Shown one piece after another: positions 52,970 to 62,837 of a DNA stretch of 64,000 bases (the first letter of the stretch is position 1; each line of letters opens with the position of its first letter). The stretch comes from Staphylococcus kloosii (lineage in GTDB: Bacteria; Bacillota; Bacilli; Staphylococcales; Staphylococcaceae): assembly GCF_003019255.1 (NCBI RefSeq), contig NZ_CP027846.1:186001-250000 (forward strand). The letters run 5' to 3'. The position numbers were made by a program, and so were the translations under genes. The notes beneath the pieces are model-generated. The model made no database searches and was not told where the DNA came from. It was given only the letters and a program-made list of their open reading frames with translations.

Positions 52970-54424
52970 TTAAGTGAGTTGTTGTTTTCCAGTAATTGGA
53001 TAATCAAGTTCGAATGATTTGGCTGAAACCATCTTTTTATATTGATATCCGAAATAAGCAATCCATAGTAACGTTAATACAAATCCAATATAATAGCTAA
53101 GCGTTAAGTCTAAACCTAAACCGATCTTCTGGCTTAATATATAAACAAAGATATTCCATGTCATAAAGACTGCCGGTATTGCAGCAACCCAGAAGTTCTT
53201 TTTAGCGATTAACAGATACATAGCTCCTACCCATAAGGCTACGACGGCGGTCGTTTGGTTAGCCCAAGAGAAGTAACGCCATAATACAGTGAAATCAACT
53301 TGAGTTAAACCAAAGCTAATCACAAATAATGGTGCTGCTACGATAATTCTTTTCATCATGCTACGTTGTTCAACGTTTAAATAATCGGCAATAATCATAC
53401 GTGCACTTCTAAATGAAGTATCACCACTCGTAATTGGTAAAATGATTACACCTATAACGGCAATCGTACCAATTACTGAGCCTAATAATAAATTAGAAGC
53501 CTTACTTACTACTAATGCAGCTTCACCACGATTTAAAACATCTTGTAAACCACTATAACCGTGGAACAAACTCATACCAGCTGCCGCCCAAATCATAGCG
53601 ATAATACCTTCAGCAATCATCATGCCATAGAAAATAAAGCGCGCATTTTTCTCTTTATTCGTAGTTCTAGAAATAATAGGCGTTTGCGTCGCATGGAACC
53701 CTGATAAGGCACCACATGTAATCGTAAAGAATAATAATGGGAATATTGGTGCACCAGCAGGATGCATGTTTTTAAGACTTAATTCAGGAATCGGCGCTCC
53801 TGTTTGAATTAATCTAAAACCGATACCTACCGCACTAACTAATAATAGCGCGCCAAAAATTGGGTAAACACGTCCAATTATTTTGTCTATTGGTAAGATC
53901 GTAGATAAAATATAGTACACAAAAATTACGAAAATAATTATACCTAATGCGATACGGCCATCCATTAAATTATATAGTAATAAAGCTGGACTTGTAACGA
54001 AGACCGTACCAGTAAGTAATAATAATAAGATAGAGAAAATATTAACGAAATGCTTCATCACATTACCTAAAAATTTTCCTGCTAATTCAGGTAAGTGTGC
54101 CCCTTTGTTACGAATTGAAATCATACCAGTTAAATAGTCATGAACTGCACCAGCAAAAATACAGCCGACAACGATCCATATAAATGCAACCGGGCCATAT
54201 AATGCACCCATAATCGGACCAAAAATAGGTCCTACACCGGCGATATTTAACAACTGTATTAACGAGTTAGACGATGTCTTCATCGGCAGATAGTCTACGT
54301 TATCACGTTGATTGTATGCAGGCGTTGGTCGGTCCTCTTTAGGGCCAAACATTTTATCAATATATTTTCCATATGTAAAATAACCAACGACAAGTAAGAT
54401 AATCGATACAATAAAAGTAATCAT
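52970..54424 (-). CDS. cstA: CstA-type peptide/pyruvate transporter
   Basis: A 484-residue polytopic protein with about 13-14 helices. NIAGVGPIFGPIMGALYGPVAF, GAVHDYLTGMISIRNKGAHL and TITCGALSGFHATQTPIISR are typical of the CstA/carbon-starvation family. It is shorter than the 700-residue E. coli CstA and resembles the compact Gram-positive form. It takes up peptides or pyruvate under starvation. Followed by a terminator and transcribed alone. Confidence 0.9.
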   Translation of the reverse strand: MITFIVSIILLVVGYFTYGKYIDKMFGPKEDRPTPAYNQRDNVDYLPMKTSSNSLIQLLNIAGVGPIFGPIMGALYGPVAFIWIVVGCIFAGAVHDYLTGMISIRNKGAHLPELAGKFLGNVMKHFVNIFSILLLLLTGTVFVTSPALLLYNLMDGRIALGIIIFVIFVYYILSTILPIDKIIGRVYPIFGALLLVSAVGIGFRLIQTGAPIPELSLKNMHPAGAPIFPLLFFTITCGALSGFHATQTPIISRTTNKEKNARFIFYGMMIAEGIIAMIWAAAGMSLFHGYSGLQDVLNRGEAALVVSKASNLLLGSVIGTIAVIGVIILPITSGDTSFRSARMIIADYLNVEQRSMMKRIIVAAPLFVISFGLTQVDFTVLWRYFSWANQTTAVVALWVGAMYLLIAKKNFWVAAIPAVFMTWNIFVYILSQKIGLGLDLTLSYYIGFVLTLLWIAYFGYQYKKMVSAKSFELDYPITGKQQLT

Positions 54425-54603
54425 TTAACAAATCCCCCTAATGTCATGATAATGTAAGCGTTTTCTTAATTTAACCATAACTTTTTCTTTATCACAATAT
54501 GCCTAAGCATATTTCATGCTATTTTATATAAAAAAACTGTATTTTTATTAGCTTGAACGTGATGATTACGTAAGGATAATGTATGAGAATTTCATTTAAT
54601 AAC

Positions 54604-54637
54604 AAAAAAGCTTATCTCACATGTCGTGAAATAAGCT
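54604..54637 (-). terminator. Terminator of the MFS gene
   Basis: AAGCTTAT-TCAC pairs with GTGA-ATAAGCT, with a T run on the minus strand, 18 bp after the stop of the MFS gene. Confidence 0.75.
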
Positions 54638-54654
54638 ACTTAAAATCGTCTATA

Positions 54655-55842
54655 TTATTTTATATTTAACGTCTGTTCTATCGTTTTATTTTTACCTGCG
54701 CCAGCTCCAAATATCATAATAGCAACTGCAGTAATTAATAATATGCTTAATGAAAGTATCCAATTGCCTGAAATATCATGTAAGATACCGAAGAACAATG
54801 GCCCTATTGCCGCAAATAAATAGCCGACCGACTGAGACATGCCTGATAGCTTAGCAGCAGTCGTACCTTGCTCTGCTCTTAAACTGAAAAATGTATTCAC
54901 GAGACCGAAGGCTAACCCACTAGCAACACCAATTAGAATTGCCGCTAATAACGCCCAAGTGGGTTCAAACATCATAATGATAACACCAATAACGAACAAT
55001 GCGCCCGTGCCGAATGTTAATGCATATTGAGACTTCATTTTGGTAGCGATAATTGGCGTTATAAATGTTAGTGGTATAATGGCCAATTGTAAGATTGATA
55101 AATATAGACCTGCCTTATCAAGTGAGAATCCTTGGCTTTTTAAATATTCAGGTAACCAGTTAACTAACGAGTAGAATAATAATGATTGTCCACCCATAAC
55201 GAGCGTAATTTGCCAAGATAAAGGTGATTTCCATACATTTACATCTGTTGAAGCAACTTGTGATGTTTCTTCTGGTTTATTTTTTAATTGAAATGCCCAA
55301 ACAATCAATGCTATTAATGTAACTATGCTAATGAAGCCTATAGCTATATTATAGTGGAAATGCTTTACAAGGGGCGCAGTCGTATAAGTCGACGCACTTC
55401 CAAAAACGTTCATAACTACTGTATAATAACCCGTCATAATTCCGATACGTAATGGGAACTTAGCTTTAATAAAGGCCGGTGCCAAAACATTACCAAATGC
55501 GATACCAATGCCTAGCAATACCGTGCCGATATACAACCATGAAACATGCGTAATTGATCTAACAACGACGCCGATAAAGATTAGAATCAACGCGATGAAT
55601 ATCGTCTTCTCTAATCCTAAATGGCGACTCGTTTTAGCCGCAAATAATGAAATGACGGAAAACGCTAATAACGGTACAATAGTAATAAAGCTGACTGCCG
55701 TATTAGATAACATCAATTCATCTTTTATATGGGGTAATGCTATGCCTATTGACGTAATAGGCGCCCTTAAATTAGCTGCTACAAGTAATATACCTATAAA
55801 TAACAACCAATTCATTTTAGTGTGAGTTGTGTCTTGTTTCAT
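54655..55842 (-). CDS. MFS transporter, CynX/NimT family
   Basis: A 395-residue, 12-helix transporter. LFIGILLVAANLRAPITSIG at the start is the CynX/NimT signature, with FGLVNTFFSLRAEQGTTAAK and GMSQSVGYLFAAIGPLFFG later. Members carry cyanate, 2-nitroimidazole or unknown substrates. It is divergent from an XRE-cupin regulator (about 78 bp between start codons), which most likely controls it. Confidence 0.88.
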   Translation of the reverse strand: MKQDTTHTKMNWLLFIGILLVAANLRAPITSIGIALPHIKDELMLSNTAVSFITIVPLLAFSVISLFAAKTSRHLGLEKTIFIALILIFIGVVVRSITHVSWLYIGTVLLGIGIAFGNVLAPAFIKAKFPLRIGIMTGYYTVVMNVFGSASTYTTAPLVKHFHYNIAIGFISIVTLIALIVWAFQLKNKPEETSQVASTDVNVWKSPLSWQITLVMGGQSLLFYSLVNWLPEYLKSQGFSLDKAGLYLSILQLAIIPLTFITPIIATKMKSQYALTFGTGALFVIGVIIMMFEPTWALLAAILIGVASGLAFGLVNTFFSLRAEQGTTAAKLSGMSQSVGYLFAAIGPLFFGILHDISGNWILSLSILLITAVAIMIFGAGAGKNKTIEQTLNIK

Positions 55843-55920
55843 AAAAAATCCTCCTAGTAGTTCAAAAACAACACACTAAATGGTACAATATGTTCGATAT
55901 AAAGTAAAGGAATGATTTTT

Positions 55921-56466
55921 ATGAGTAATATACAAAACGTTATCGCATGTAATTTAATGACTTATCGCAAGAAGAATCAACTGAGTTTAGATAAAATGTC
56001 TAAGCTCACAAATGTGAGCAAAAACATGTTAAGTCAAATTGAAAGAGGCGAATCTAACCCAACCATTACAACTTTGTGGAAAATTGCTAACGGGTTGCAT
56101 TTATCGTTGTCAGAATTAACAACACAACAACAAGATAATGTTAACTTTATTGATAGCACGGATATTTTGTCGATTAAAGATGATAATGTCGTAGTATATC
56201 CCTATTTTCCATATGATAAATCTAGACAGTTTGAAATGTTTAAAATGGAAATCCAACCCGGTTGCGAATCGTCTTCGGAAGGGCATCATCTAAACTCTGA
56301 AGAATTCATTATTGTAAACAAAGGCGTGTTAACAATTAACGTAAATGACGAAATTTATAATATTGATGAAACACAGGCGCTACGTTTTAATAGTGATATC
56401 GCCCATACTTATCAAAATAATACCGATGACTTAATCACCTTTACTGCAACAATTTATTATCAATAA
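55921..56466 (+). CDS. XRE-family regulator with C-terminal cupin
   Basis: 181 residues from ATG 55921 (AAAGG ten bases before). The HTH LSLDKMSKLTNVSKNMLSQI (about 20-39) is followed by NPTITTLWKIANGLHLSLSEL, and the cupin half (about 100-181) by IQPGCESSSEGHHLNSEEFI. Proteins of this design (SutR/PuuR-like) sense a small ligand. It lies divergent to the MFS transporter, its likely target. Confidence 0.9.
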   Translation: MSNIQNVIACNLMTYRKKNQLSLDKMSKLTNVSKNMLSQIERGESNPTITTLWKIANGLHLSLSELTTQQQDNVNFIDSTDILSIKDDNVVVYPYFPYDKSRQFEMFKMEIQPGCESSSEGHHLNSEEFIIVNKGVLTINVNDEIYNIDETQALRFNSDIAHTYQNNTDDLITFTATIYYQ

Positions 56467-56470
56467 CTAT

Positions 56471-56508
56471 AATAAGCACCCTTTCAACTATGAAATAGGT
56501 GCTTATTT
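56471..56508 (+). terminator. Terminator of the XRE-cupin gene
   Basis: AATAAGCACC pairs with GGTGCTTATT, preceded by A and followed by T residues. A second hairpin at 56523-56564 (TGGTTGATTAG/CTAATCAACCA) faces the other way and ends the next gene. Confidence 0.75.
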
Positions 56509-56579
56509 GCTAGTCACATAAAAATGGTTGATTAGCATATTCTGCAACTAATCAACCACTTTATTGTTTATATTAAAAA

Positions 56580-57437
56580 TTATTCTTTAAGGTTTGCTAA
56601 TGTTTCAATAATATCTTCAGAAGCTACTAAACCACGTAATTTAGCCCATTCGTCTCTGTTTACAAAGTGAACTCTATTATTTTTCACAGCATCAATGTCG
56701 TCCCATTGATTACTATTTTGAAGTTTATTTAAGTCATCGTCATCACTATCTTCAACCATTACAATTAATCTTTCTGGATTAACTTCGGCTAATTGTTCGT
56801 ATGACATTTCTAAATAGTCCGCTTCTCTATATGCAGGCAATTTATCTGCAATTTTTTCATTAAGTGCATTTTCAAAACCTAATTTGCCTAAAAATTCACC
56901 GACATACGTTTTTGCTGAATGCGCAGTTACACCTTGTTCAGATACTACGGCAGCTAACGTTTTTTTGTTCTTATCGATAGAAATTTGATTATTATAGTTA
57001 TTAACTAAATCTTTATGGCTGTCTAAACGTTCTTTCGCTTCTTTAGATTTAGAAACAGCAGTACCTATACGTTGGAAGACTTCTAACGTTTCTTGATAAC
57101 CTGCGTCAAAACTACTAAATAAAATCGTAGGTGCAATTTCACTTAATTCATCATATATATCTTTATGACGATCAGCATCTCCGATAATTACTTGTGGAGC
57201 TGCAGAACGAATTGATTCAAAGTCTGGATCGATACGTGTACCAACTGAAACATAGTCACCAACTTCTTCTTTGATTGGTGATATTAAGTTCGTACTGTCA
57301 TTATCATCAGCAATACCTTTAACGTCTATATCTAAAGCAACTAATGCGTCAACGAATGAAAATTCTAAAGCGACTGCTGAATTAATATTCTCTGGTAATT
57401 CAGTAGTTCCTGCATCATGCTTAAATTCAAAAGTCAT
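56580..57437 (-). CDS. FecB-type siderophore/iron-complex binding protein without a signal peptide
   Basis: A 285-residue protein starting from a strong ribosome site (AAGGAGG, six bases before ATG). ENINSAVALEFSFVDALVALD, VGTRIDPDFESIRSAAPQVIIG, IAPTILF and LIVMVEDSDDDDLNKLQNSN are the two-lobed FecB/FhuD fold. Normal lipoproteins of this class start with a signal and lipobox; here the fold starts near residue 5 with no hydrophobic leader. It could be a cytosolic binding or sensor protein, or a domain separated from an AraC fusion. No ABC partner is adjacent. Confidence 0.78.
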   Translation of the reverse strand: MTFEFKHDAGTTELPENINSAVALEFSFVDALVALDIDVKGIADDNDSTNLISPIKEEVGDYVSVGTRIDPDFESIRSAAPQVIIGDADRHKDIYDELSEIAPTILFSSFDAGYQETLEVFQRIGTAVSKSKEAKERLDSHKDLVNNYNNQISIDKNKKTLAAVVSEQGVTAHSAKTYVGEFLGKLGFENALNEKIADKLPAYREADYLEMSYEQLAEVNPERLIVMVEDSDDDDLNKLQNSNQWDDIDAVKNNRVHFVNRDEWAKLRGLVASEDIIETLANLKE

Positions 57438-57790
57438 TGTATTACCTCCTTAGATTGCTTGCAATATTATTATTCCACGATGTGCGTAAATCAAACATAG
57501 GGGAAGGTTATAAAATACTGTTGAACTGCATGTTTTAACGTTTGTTATTCGTTAGCTTTTAGAAAAGTATAATTAAAACGTTACATAAACGTACAACACT
57601 TTCACATTAATATCTGAAACTATTGAAAATCTAGAACGTGAAAATATAAAAACTAAGGTCATTTTAATTTAAATAATTAAATTGAACATTACCTTTAATA
57701 GTGAAGTGTTTTATTAGTAATGTTATTATTACAAGACTTAAAGCAACACCAATATTGTTAAATTCACATTAACTAGATGGAGATGTTTAA
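57438..57790. other. A+T-rich intergenic gap
   Basis: 353 bp between divergent genes. I see no Fur box, hairpin with U tract or coding frame, only poly-A/T stretches such as TTTAATTTAAATAATTAAA. Promoters of both neighbours must lie here. Confidence 0.5.
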
Positions 57791-58639
57791 ATGATTAATG
57801 AAAAAGCCCTTGTATTAGGCGGAGGCGGTATTACAGGTATAGCGTGGGAATCTGGTGTTTTGGCTGGATTAATTGATTCTGGCATTCTAGTGAACCATGC
57901 AGATAAGATACTAGGAAGTTCAGCAGGATCTTACGTCGGTTCAATTTTAGCAAATGGACAAAATATGAAGACTTATTATGAACAACTCGCAAATAACCGT
58001 GATAATGCAGATAACGCACAACTGGATCCATCTTTATTTGAATTATGGCGTGAAGCGTTTGTGCAAGGGAAAACAGATGAACAAGTCATTGGTAAATACC
58101 TAGGAGATATTATTAATAAAAGTCCTTCAACAGTATCGTTTGAAGAGCGAGAGCGTTCAGTACGTAAAAGAATTGGCAATGTGGATTGGACACCTCAACT
58201 GGAAATTACAGCTATTAATTCTAAGACCGGCACGCTTGAATCCTTTAATGAAACGAGCGACATAAGCTTAATTGAAGCAGTTATGGCAAGTGGTGCAGTC
58301 CCAGGTATATGGCCACATGTTGATATGCTGGGCGCTTCATGGATAGACGGTGGCATGATTTCTTCCACCAATGCACGACTAATGGCAAATTATAAAGATA
58401 TTATAATCTTGGCACCATTAGATCAAAAACAAGGTTTAGTTCCTTCAGTTTATGAAGATGTTGAAACCCTGAAGACAAATAGCAACGTAACATTAATAAC
58501 ACCTGATCAAGATAGTAGAAATATAATAGGAACAAATATTTATTCATCACAACATATAAAAGAAATTGGTGATGCTGGTTATCAACAAGGAAAATTAATA
58601 GGACGCGACGCTTTAGATGAATTAAAGCATTGGCAATAA
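57791..58639 (+). CDS. Patatin-like phospholipase
   Basis: A 282-residue serine lipase-fold protein: ALVLGGGGITGIAWESGVLAG (oxyanion Gly-rich loop), GSSAGS with nucleophile Ser44, and SWIDGGMISSTNARL with the DGG dyad near residue 190. This matches bacterial NTE/RssA-type patatins, which hydrolyse lipid acyl chains. No signal peptide, so cytoplasmic. Single gene followed by a terminator. Confidence 0.88.
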   Translation: MINEKALVLGGGGITGIAWESGVLAGLIDSGILVNHADKILGSSAGSYVGSILANGQNMKTYYEQLANNRDNADNAQLDPSLFELWREAFVQGKTDEQVIGKYLGDIINKSPSTVSFEERERSVRKRIGNVDWTPQLEITAINSKTGTLESFNETSDISLIEAVMASGAVPGIWPHVDMLGASWIDGGMISSTNARLMANYKDIIILAPLDQKQGLVPSVYEDVETLKTNSNVTLITPDQDSRNIIGTNIYSSQHIKEIGDAGYQQGKLIGRDALDELKHWQ

Positions 58640-58733
58640 AAATTTTAGATAGTGAATGATTATATAAGATTTGGAAAAAAGGCATTACTTCAGCTATAAT
58701 TTTTCAAAATGGAACTTAATAAAGCACTATTTT

Positions 58734-58783
58734 CTAGGCTAAATATCTTCTAAACTCTATAGGGAATATTTAGCCTAGTTTTT
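58734..58783 (+). terminator. Terminator of the patatin gene
   Basis: CTAGGCTAAATAT (58734-58746) pairs with ATATTTAGCCTAG (58766-58778), followed by TTTTT. Confidence 0.8.
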
Positions 58784-58902
58784 GATGTTCAATTCTAAAC
58801 ACATACACTCCTAATACTTTTACCATAAAAATTTATCGAATTTAATATTATAGGTATCCAAAGTCAGATGCTGAAAATAAATAATCATAAGATAAATTTA
58901 TT

Positions 58903-59787
58903 CTAAAAATCATGTATTTTCATAAACTTTTGAGCTTCCTCTACAAATAAATTAACTATATCATTTTGCCAATTTTTCTTTTTCGTTAAAGCAAAGGAAT
59001 AAAATAAAGGGAAATCATTGCGCTTACTAATGACTTTCAATGTATTATCCCTAATTTCATCCTCAACTGTTCTGAGTGGTAATACACTGAATCCCATATT
59101 ATCTGTAAGAAAAGTCTTTATTGCATTAATACTCCATAATTCAGTTTCTTTACCTACTCCAAGATTATTGTCGTTTAAAAATTCTTCAAACATTTTACGA
59201 TAAGTACTATCTTTTTCATTAATTACTAAATGGTTATATGGCTTATTCTTTAATAAATCTTCTAATGAGTCGGGGGCTTTATTATGAGCTACAATAACTA
59301 TTTCTTCACTACTTAATAGATGCTTCGTTATATGATTGTTTGAAATCGCACTATTAACAACAAAAGCTATATCTACTTCTCCATTAGTGAGTAAAGTTTG
59401 ATTATAGCTACAAGTATTGTTAAATAAATCTATATCAATATTCGGGTATTTTTCTAGAAAATTTTTGATTAATTCACTGAGACCTGTTGTTACTAATGAT
59501 TCAGGAGCTGCTATTTTTAATTTTCTATTATTTGATTTATTAGAGACATCCAGTATTTGATCATGCGTAGAAATATAATCATTTATTAAGGGTAAGATTT
59601 GCTTAAGAAACTCAGTTTGAGTTAATTGCTTATTAGAATAAATAAATAACTCATTTTGTAACTCAGCTTCTAAATGCTTAATTTGTTGCGAAATATTAGA
59701 TTGAGTATAATTTAGTATTTCTGCAGTTTTTGTATAACTCTCTGTAGCTATAAGTGTTTTTAAAATCCTTAATTGTTTAATATCCAT
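58903..59787 (-). CDS. LysR-family transcriptional regulator
   Basis: A 294-residue LTTR: N-terminal HTH ESYTKTAEILNYTQSNISQQ and IKHLEAELQNELFI (17-49), then a two-lobed effector domain. It is divergent from a LysE-type exporter (about 92 bp between starts), the classic regulator-exporter pair, so it likely senses the exported amino acid. Confidence 0.9.
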   Translation of the reverse strand: MDIKQLRILKTLIATESYTKTAEILNYTQSNISQQIKHLEAELQNELFIYSNKQLTQTEFLKQILPLINDYISTHDQILDVSNKSNNRKLKIAAPESLVTTGLSELIKNFLEKYPNIDIDLFNNTCSYNQTLLTNGEVDIAFVVNSAISNNHITKHLLSSEEIVIVAHNKAPDSLEDLLKNKPYNHLVINEKDSTYRKMFEEFLNDNNLGVGKETELWSINAIKTFLTDNMGFSVLPLRTVEDEIRDNTLKVISKRNDFPLFYSFALTKKKNWQNDIVNLFVEEAQKFMKIHDF

Positions 59788-59879
59788 TTAATCACCTATT
59801 AATATAATTAATAAATACATAATAACATTAATTTTACTTATAGATTATAACAACATAGAATTTTATTGAGGTGATTAAT

Positions 59880-60443
59880 ATGTCAGCATTTTTAATTTAT
59901 GTTTTTGTTACATCTATTACTCCAGGACCGAGCAACTTATTTATTCTTAGTGCTACTAAAGAATATGGATTATCTGGCGCTAAAAAATTTATTACTGGTG
60001 TCTTATCGGGGTTTTTACTTTTAGCAATAATCTCTATATTTTGTCTTTTCATATTAGAAGATTTCATTATTCAAATAGAAAATTTTTTAAAGATTTTTGG
60101 TTTTCTATACTTAATATATTTAGCATTTAAGACACTTACTTCAGGGAAATATAGCGCAAATAACAAAATACATTCTTCATTTAAGGCAGGTTTTTTACTA
60201 CAAATATTAAATATGAAATCATTGCTATTCTTTATAACTTTAATCGGAGCTTTTATAATACCTAGTACAAACGTACAACCATTAATATACATTGTTATAA
60301 CTGTTATCATTGGATGGGCTTGTTTGATTATTTGGGGGCTGTTAGGTTATTACTTAAAAGAATTTCTTAACAAATACAATTATATTTTTAAAATAACTAT
60401 GTCATTATTACTATTGTATTCAGCACTTAGTATATTCATTTAA
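59880..60443 (+). CDS. LysE/RhtB-family amino-acid exporter
   Basis: 187 residues from ATG 59880 (GAGGTG six bases before). VTSITPGPSNLFILSATKEYG (13-33) is the RhtB signature with PGP, followed by GFLLQILNMKSLLFFITLIG and six hydrophobic helices. It exports homoserine/threonine, lysine or related amino acids. Paired with the divergent LysR. Confidence 0.88.
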   Translation: MSAFLIYVFVTSITPGPSNLFILSATKEYGLSGAKKFITGVLSGFLLLAIISIFCLFILEDFIIQIENFLKIFGFLYLIYLAFKTLTSGKYSANNKIHSSFKAGFLLQILNMKSLLFFITLIGAFIIPSTNVQPLIYIVITVIIGWACLIIWGLLGYYLKEFLNKYNYIFKITMSLLLLYSALSIFI

Positions 60444-60452
60444 CCTAGTTAA

Positions 60453-60590
60453 CTAGCTAAAATAACGCCTGGGCATATTAGATACTATTTTCCAAGTCAT
60501 TCAGAATTATTACAAGCTGTTATATCTATAGTAAAAATGCAAGTAAGAAGAAAAATTAAAGGCAGATTGAAGCAATATTTATATTCATAA
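60453..60590 (+). pseudogene. Relic of a TetR-family regulator
   Basis: A 45-codon frame reads LAKITPGHIRYYFPSHSELL then QAVISIVKMQVRRKIKGRLK and a stop. The GHIRYYFPSHxELLxAV piece is the recognition helix and following turn of a TetR HTH; the first helices and most of the ligand domain are absent and upstream is closed by TAA. The rest of 60591-60867 shows no intact gene. Confidence 0.6.
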
Positions 60591-60867
60591 TTAGATCATA
60601 AACAAAACTTAATTCTTTCATTTTTCAATGCTATTGAAACCATAAAGATAAATAGTAGACTTATTAAAGAATGTTTTATAGTAAGAAAAATTATAGAATT
60701 AACTTGATTATAGGATTTTTTGTCCCGCTTCCTATTACTTATAATATCTATCAAACATTGTGTGCACACCCCCCTTACTACCTTGCTAATTTTTCAATTT
60801 ATGATTAATGCTAATAAATTTCAGGTAAATAGGTATTAATATCCTATTATTATTGGAGGGCCTAACA

Positions 60868-61812
60868 ATGCGTTTTATATTTAAAAACGACCAGCAACAA
60901 GTCGTAGTCACCGACAATAACGCTAGTGTGCCTACTGACGGACGTTTTATATGGTATGACACTAGTCATCCAACTAATGATGATAAAGATTTTCTCGCAC
61001 ATTATTTTAATCTAGATGCACATAAAATTGAGGAGTCTATTTATACCATTTCGCGACCTCAAATTGATGTCGATGCGCATCAAAAAAATAAATATTTTGT
61101 ATTGCATACCATTACAAATAGCGACTTTTCAGCCAATCCTTTAAGTATTACAGCATTTGAAAATTCGATGGTGACTGTACACGAAAATAACATCTCTTTA
61201 GTTGATCAAGTTATAGATAAATTGAAAAATAATAAACTTGATTTTAATAATGAGCGTATTACATTGGACCTATTAGATGCTATCACGCAAAGTTATTTTG
61301 AGTATGTCAATGATGTTGAAGACACCGTGTTTTCCTTTGAATATAAGAACGTGAATGCGACCAAAAACAATAAATTAATGGATGATGTATTCGATATACG
61401 CTCTGAAATCATTAAATTAAAACGCGTCTTATTACCAATGCAACAAATGATAGACGACGTTACAGAGAATAATGTGCTTGCTTCAAGCCCTAAAAATCGC
61501 AGACTTATTAAACATATCCAAAATAGACTAAAAAGACAAAATGATACTTTAGCTGCCAGTGAAAGTATTACCGAGGAAATTAAAGATAATAACGAATCTT
61601 ATCGTTCAAATAAAATTAACAACGTTATGAACGTCCTTACGATGATTACATCTATTTTCTTCCCTCTATCCTTATTAACTGGATGGTATGGTATGAACTT
61701 TTCATTTATGCCAGAGCTACAATGGAAGTATAGCTATTTCGTCTTTATTGCCATAATGGCCATAATTACAATTTGGTTAATCTTGTTATTTAAAAAGAAA
61801 AAATGGTTTTAA
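60868..61812 (+). CDS. CorA-like Mg2+/divalent-cation transporter
   Basis: 314 residues from ATG 60868 (GGAGGG at 60855-60860; the in-frame ATG at 60853 precedes the ribosome site). A large cytosolic N-terminal domain with long helices is followed by two C-terminal membrane helices joined by the selectivity motif GMN in LTGWYGMNFSFMPE, and a basic end FKKKKWF. Transports Mg2+ or other divalent ions as a pentamer. Confidence 0.92.
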   Translation: MRFIFKNDQQQVVVTDNNASVPTDGRFIWYDTSHPTNDDKDFLAHYFNLDAHKIEESIYTISRPQIDVDAHQKNKYFVLHTITNSDFSANPLSITAFENSMVTVHENNISLVDQVIDKLKNNKLDFNNERITLDLLDAITQSYFEYVNDVEDTVFSFEYKNVNATKNNKLMDDVFDIRSEIIKLKRVLLPMQQMIDDVTENNVLASSPKNRRLIKHIQNRLKRQNDTLAASESITEEIKDNNESYRSNKINNVMNVLTMITSIFFPLSLLTGWYGMNFSFMPELQWKYSYFVFIAIMAIITIWLILLFKKKKWF

Positions 61813-61848
61813 AAAACTCCCCAACTCATGATTAATTGGGGAGTTTAT
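61811..61848. terminator. Bidirectional terminator
   Basis: AAACTCCCCAA (61814-61824) pairs with TTGGGGAGTTT (61836-61846). Between the CorA gene and the convergent YrhK-like gene. Confidence 0.88.
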
Positions 61849-61856
61849 ATATACTT

Positions 61857-62138
61857 TTATTTATTAAGCTTTTGTTGTTTTTGATAATAACGAGCAAGAT
61901 GTACTTCGTGTAAAAAAGCGATTAGTGGTCTGATAGTCATTTGAATACTACCAATAACGAATAATACAGTGCCTGAAAAGACCGTATCACTGCCAAAAAA
62001 TAGAAAACTGCCGATTAGAAATACCAAGCCTAATACTACATCATTTAGTTGGTATAACGCTTTATAATACATCGTTATGGGGTTTTCATGTCCACTTTTT
62101 TGAAAATTTAAGTCGACATGTTTGTTAGTCTTTTTCAT
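61857..62138 (-). CDS. YrhK-family membrane protein
   Basis: A 93-residue protein with two hydrophobic segments: VVLGLVFLIGSFLFFG and SGTVLFVIGSIQMTIRPLIAFLH, the GSxxFF...VIGSxxMxxRPxIxxxH pattern of YrhK proteins. Function unknown; in B. subtilis the name-giver lies near a formate dehydrogenase gene. Basic tail RYYQKQQKLNK. Confidence 0.82.
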   Translation of the reverse strand: MKKTNKHVDLNFQKSGHENPITMYYKALYQLNDVVLGLVFLIGSFLFFGSDTVFSGTVLFVIGSIQMTIRPLIAFLHEVHLARYYQKQQKLNK

Positions 62139-62245
62139 GAATATTCCTCCTATAACTTAATTCATTTGTTATAGTCATTCCCATACCCATATAGAAAAAA
62201 CCTGTACAACTAACATTAATTAAAATTTTTGCCTACAACAAATTG

Positions 62246-62545
62246 TTATTTATTTATACGTTGATAAATTTTATAAAACAATGGATGGATAGGTTTAATA
62301 AAATCTCCAATATACTCTTCAACATGCGCATTGAAACTTTTTTTAAGTTGTTTCACACTATAATCATGAGCCACTTCTACATCTCCTTTTAAACTACTAC
62401 TAATATCTCTGATACCAATTTGATAAATATTAATAATATGAGCTATTTTAGAAAGTCTTCTAATAGAACTACCGTGACCATATCTTTGTCCAGAACGATG
62501 GTCTGACCAATCTAAGTGTAGAAAACTATCTACATTAAAATGAGC
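62246..62545 (-). pseudogene. Relic of an arginase/agmatinase-family gene
   Basis: About 100 codons: AHFNVDSFLHLDWSDHRSGQ then RYGHGSSIRRLSKIAHIINI, YQIGIRDISSS, and a C-terminal KKSFNAHVEEYIGDF ending in TAA at 62246-62248. HLDW...GHGSSIRR...QIGIR copies the agmatinase pattern DAHLDW...HGSPMRR...QIGLRG. The catalytic C-terminal half with SxDxDxxDP is missing, and a TGA closes the frame just upstream of the first Ala, so both ends are lost. Confidence 0.6.
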
Positions 62546-62837
62546 TCAATAGATCTTTAATTTATATTCAACTAAGAACATTATGAAAATCGAAAAATTA
62601 ATTTTTAAGTATTTTAATTTTATTCAAAAAGTAATAGTAATTTTATAAATTCCTCCATGTTTATGCGAAATTTTACATTGTTCAACTGAAAAATAGTCTT
62701 TTTGTTATTAAAACAAATTTTTTTTATATTTATCAATTCATTATTATTTATTTTCATTAATGTGAAAAACTATATATAACTTTTCTCTTTAATCAGGTAT
62801 ACTTAAATAAATTACATAGTAAAGGGGCTAATATGCT

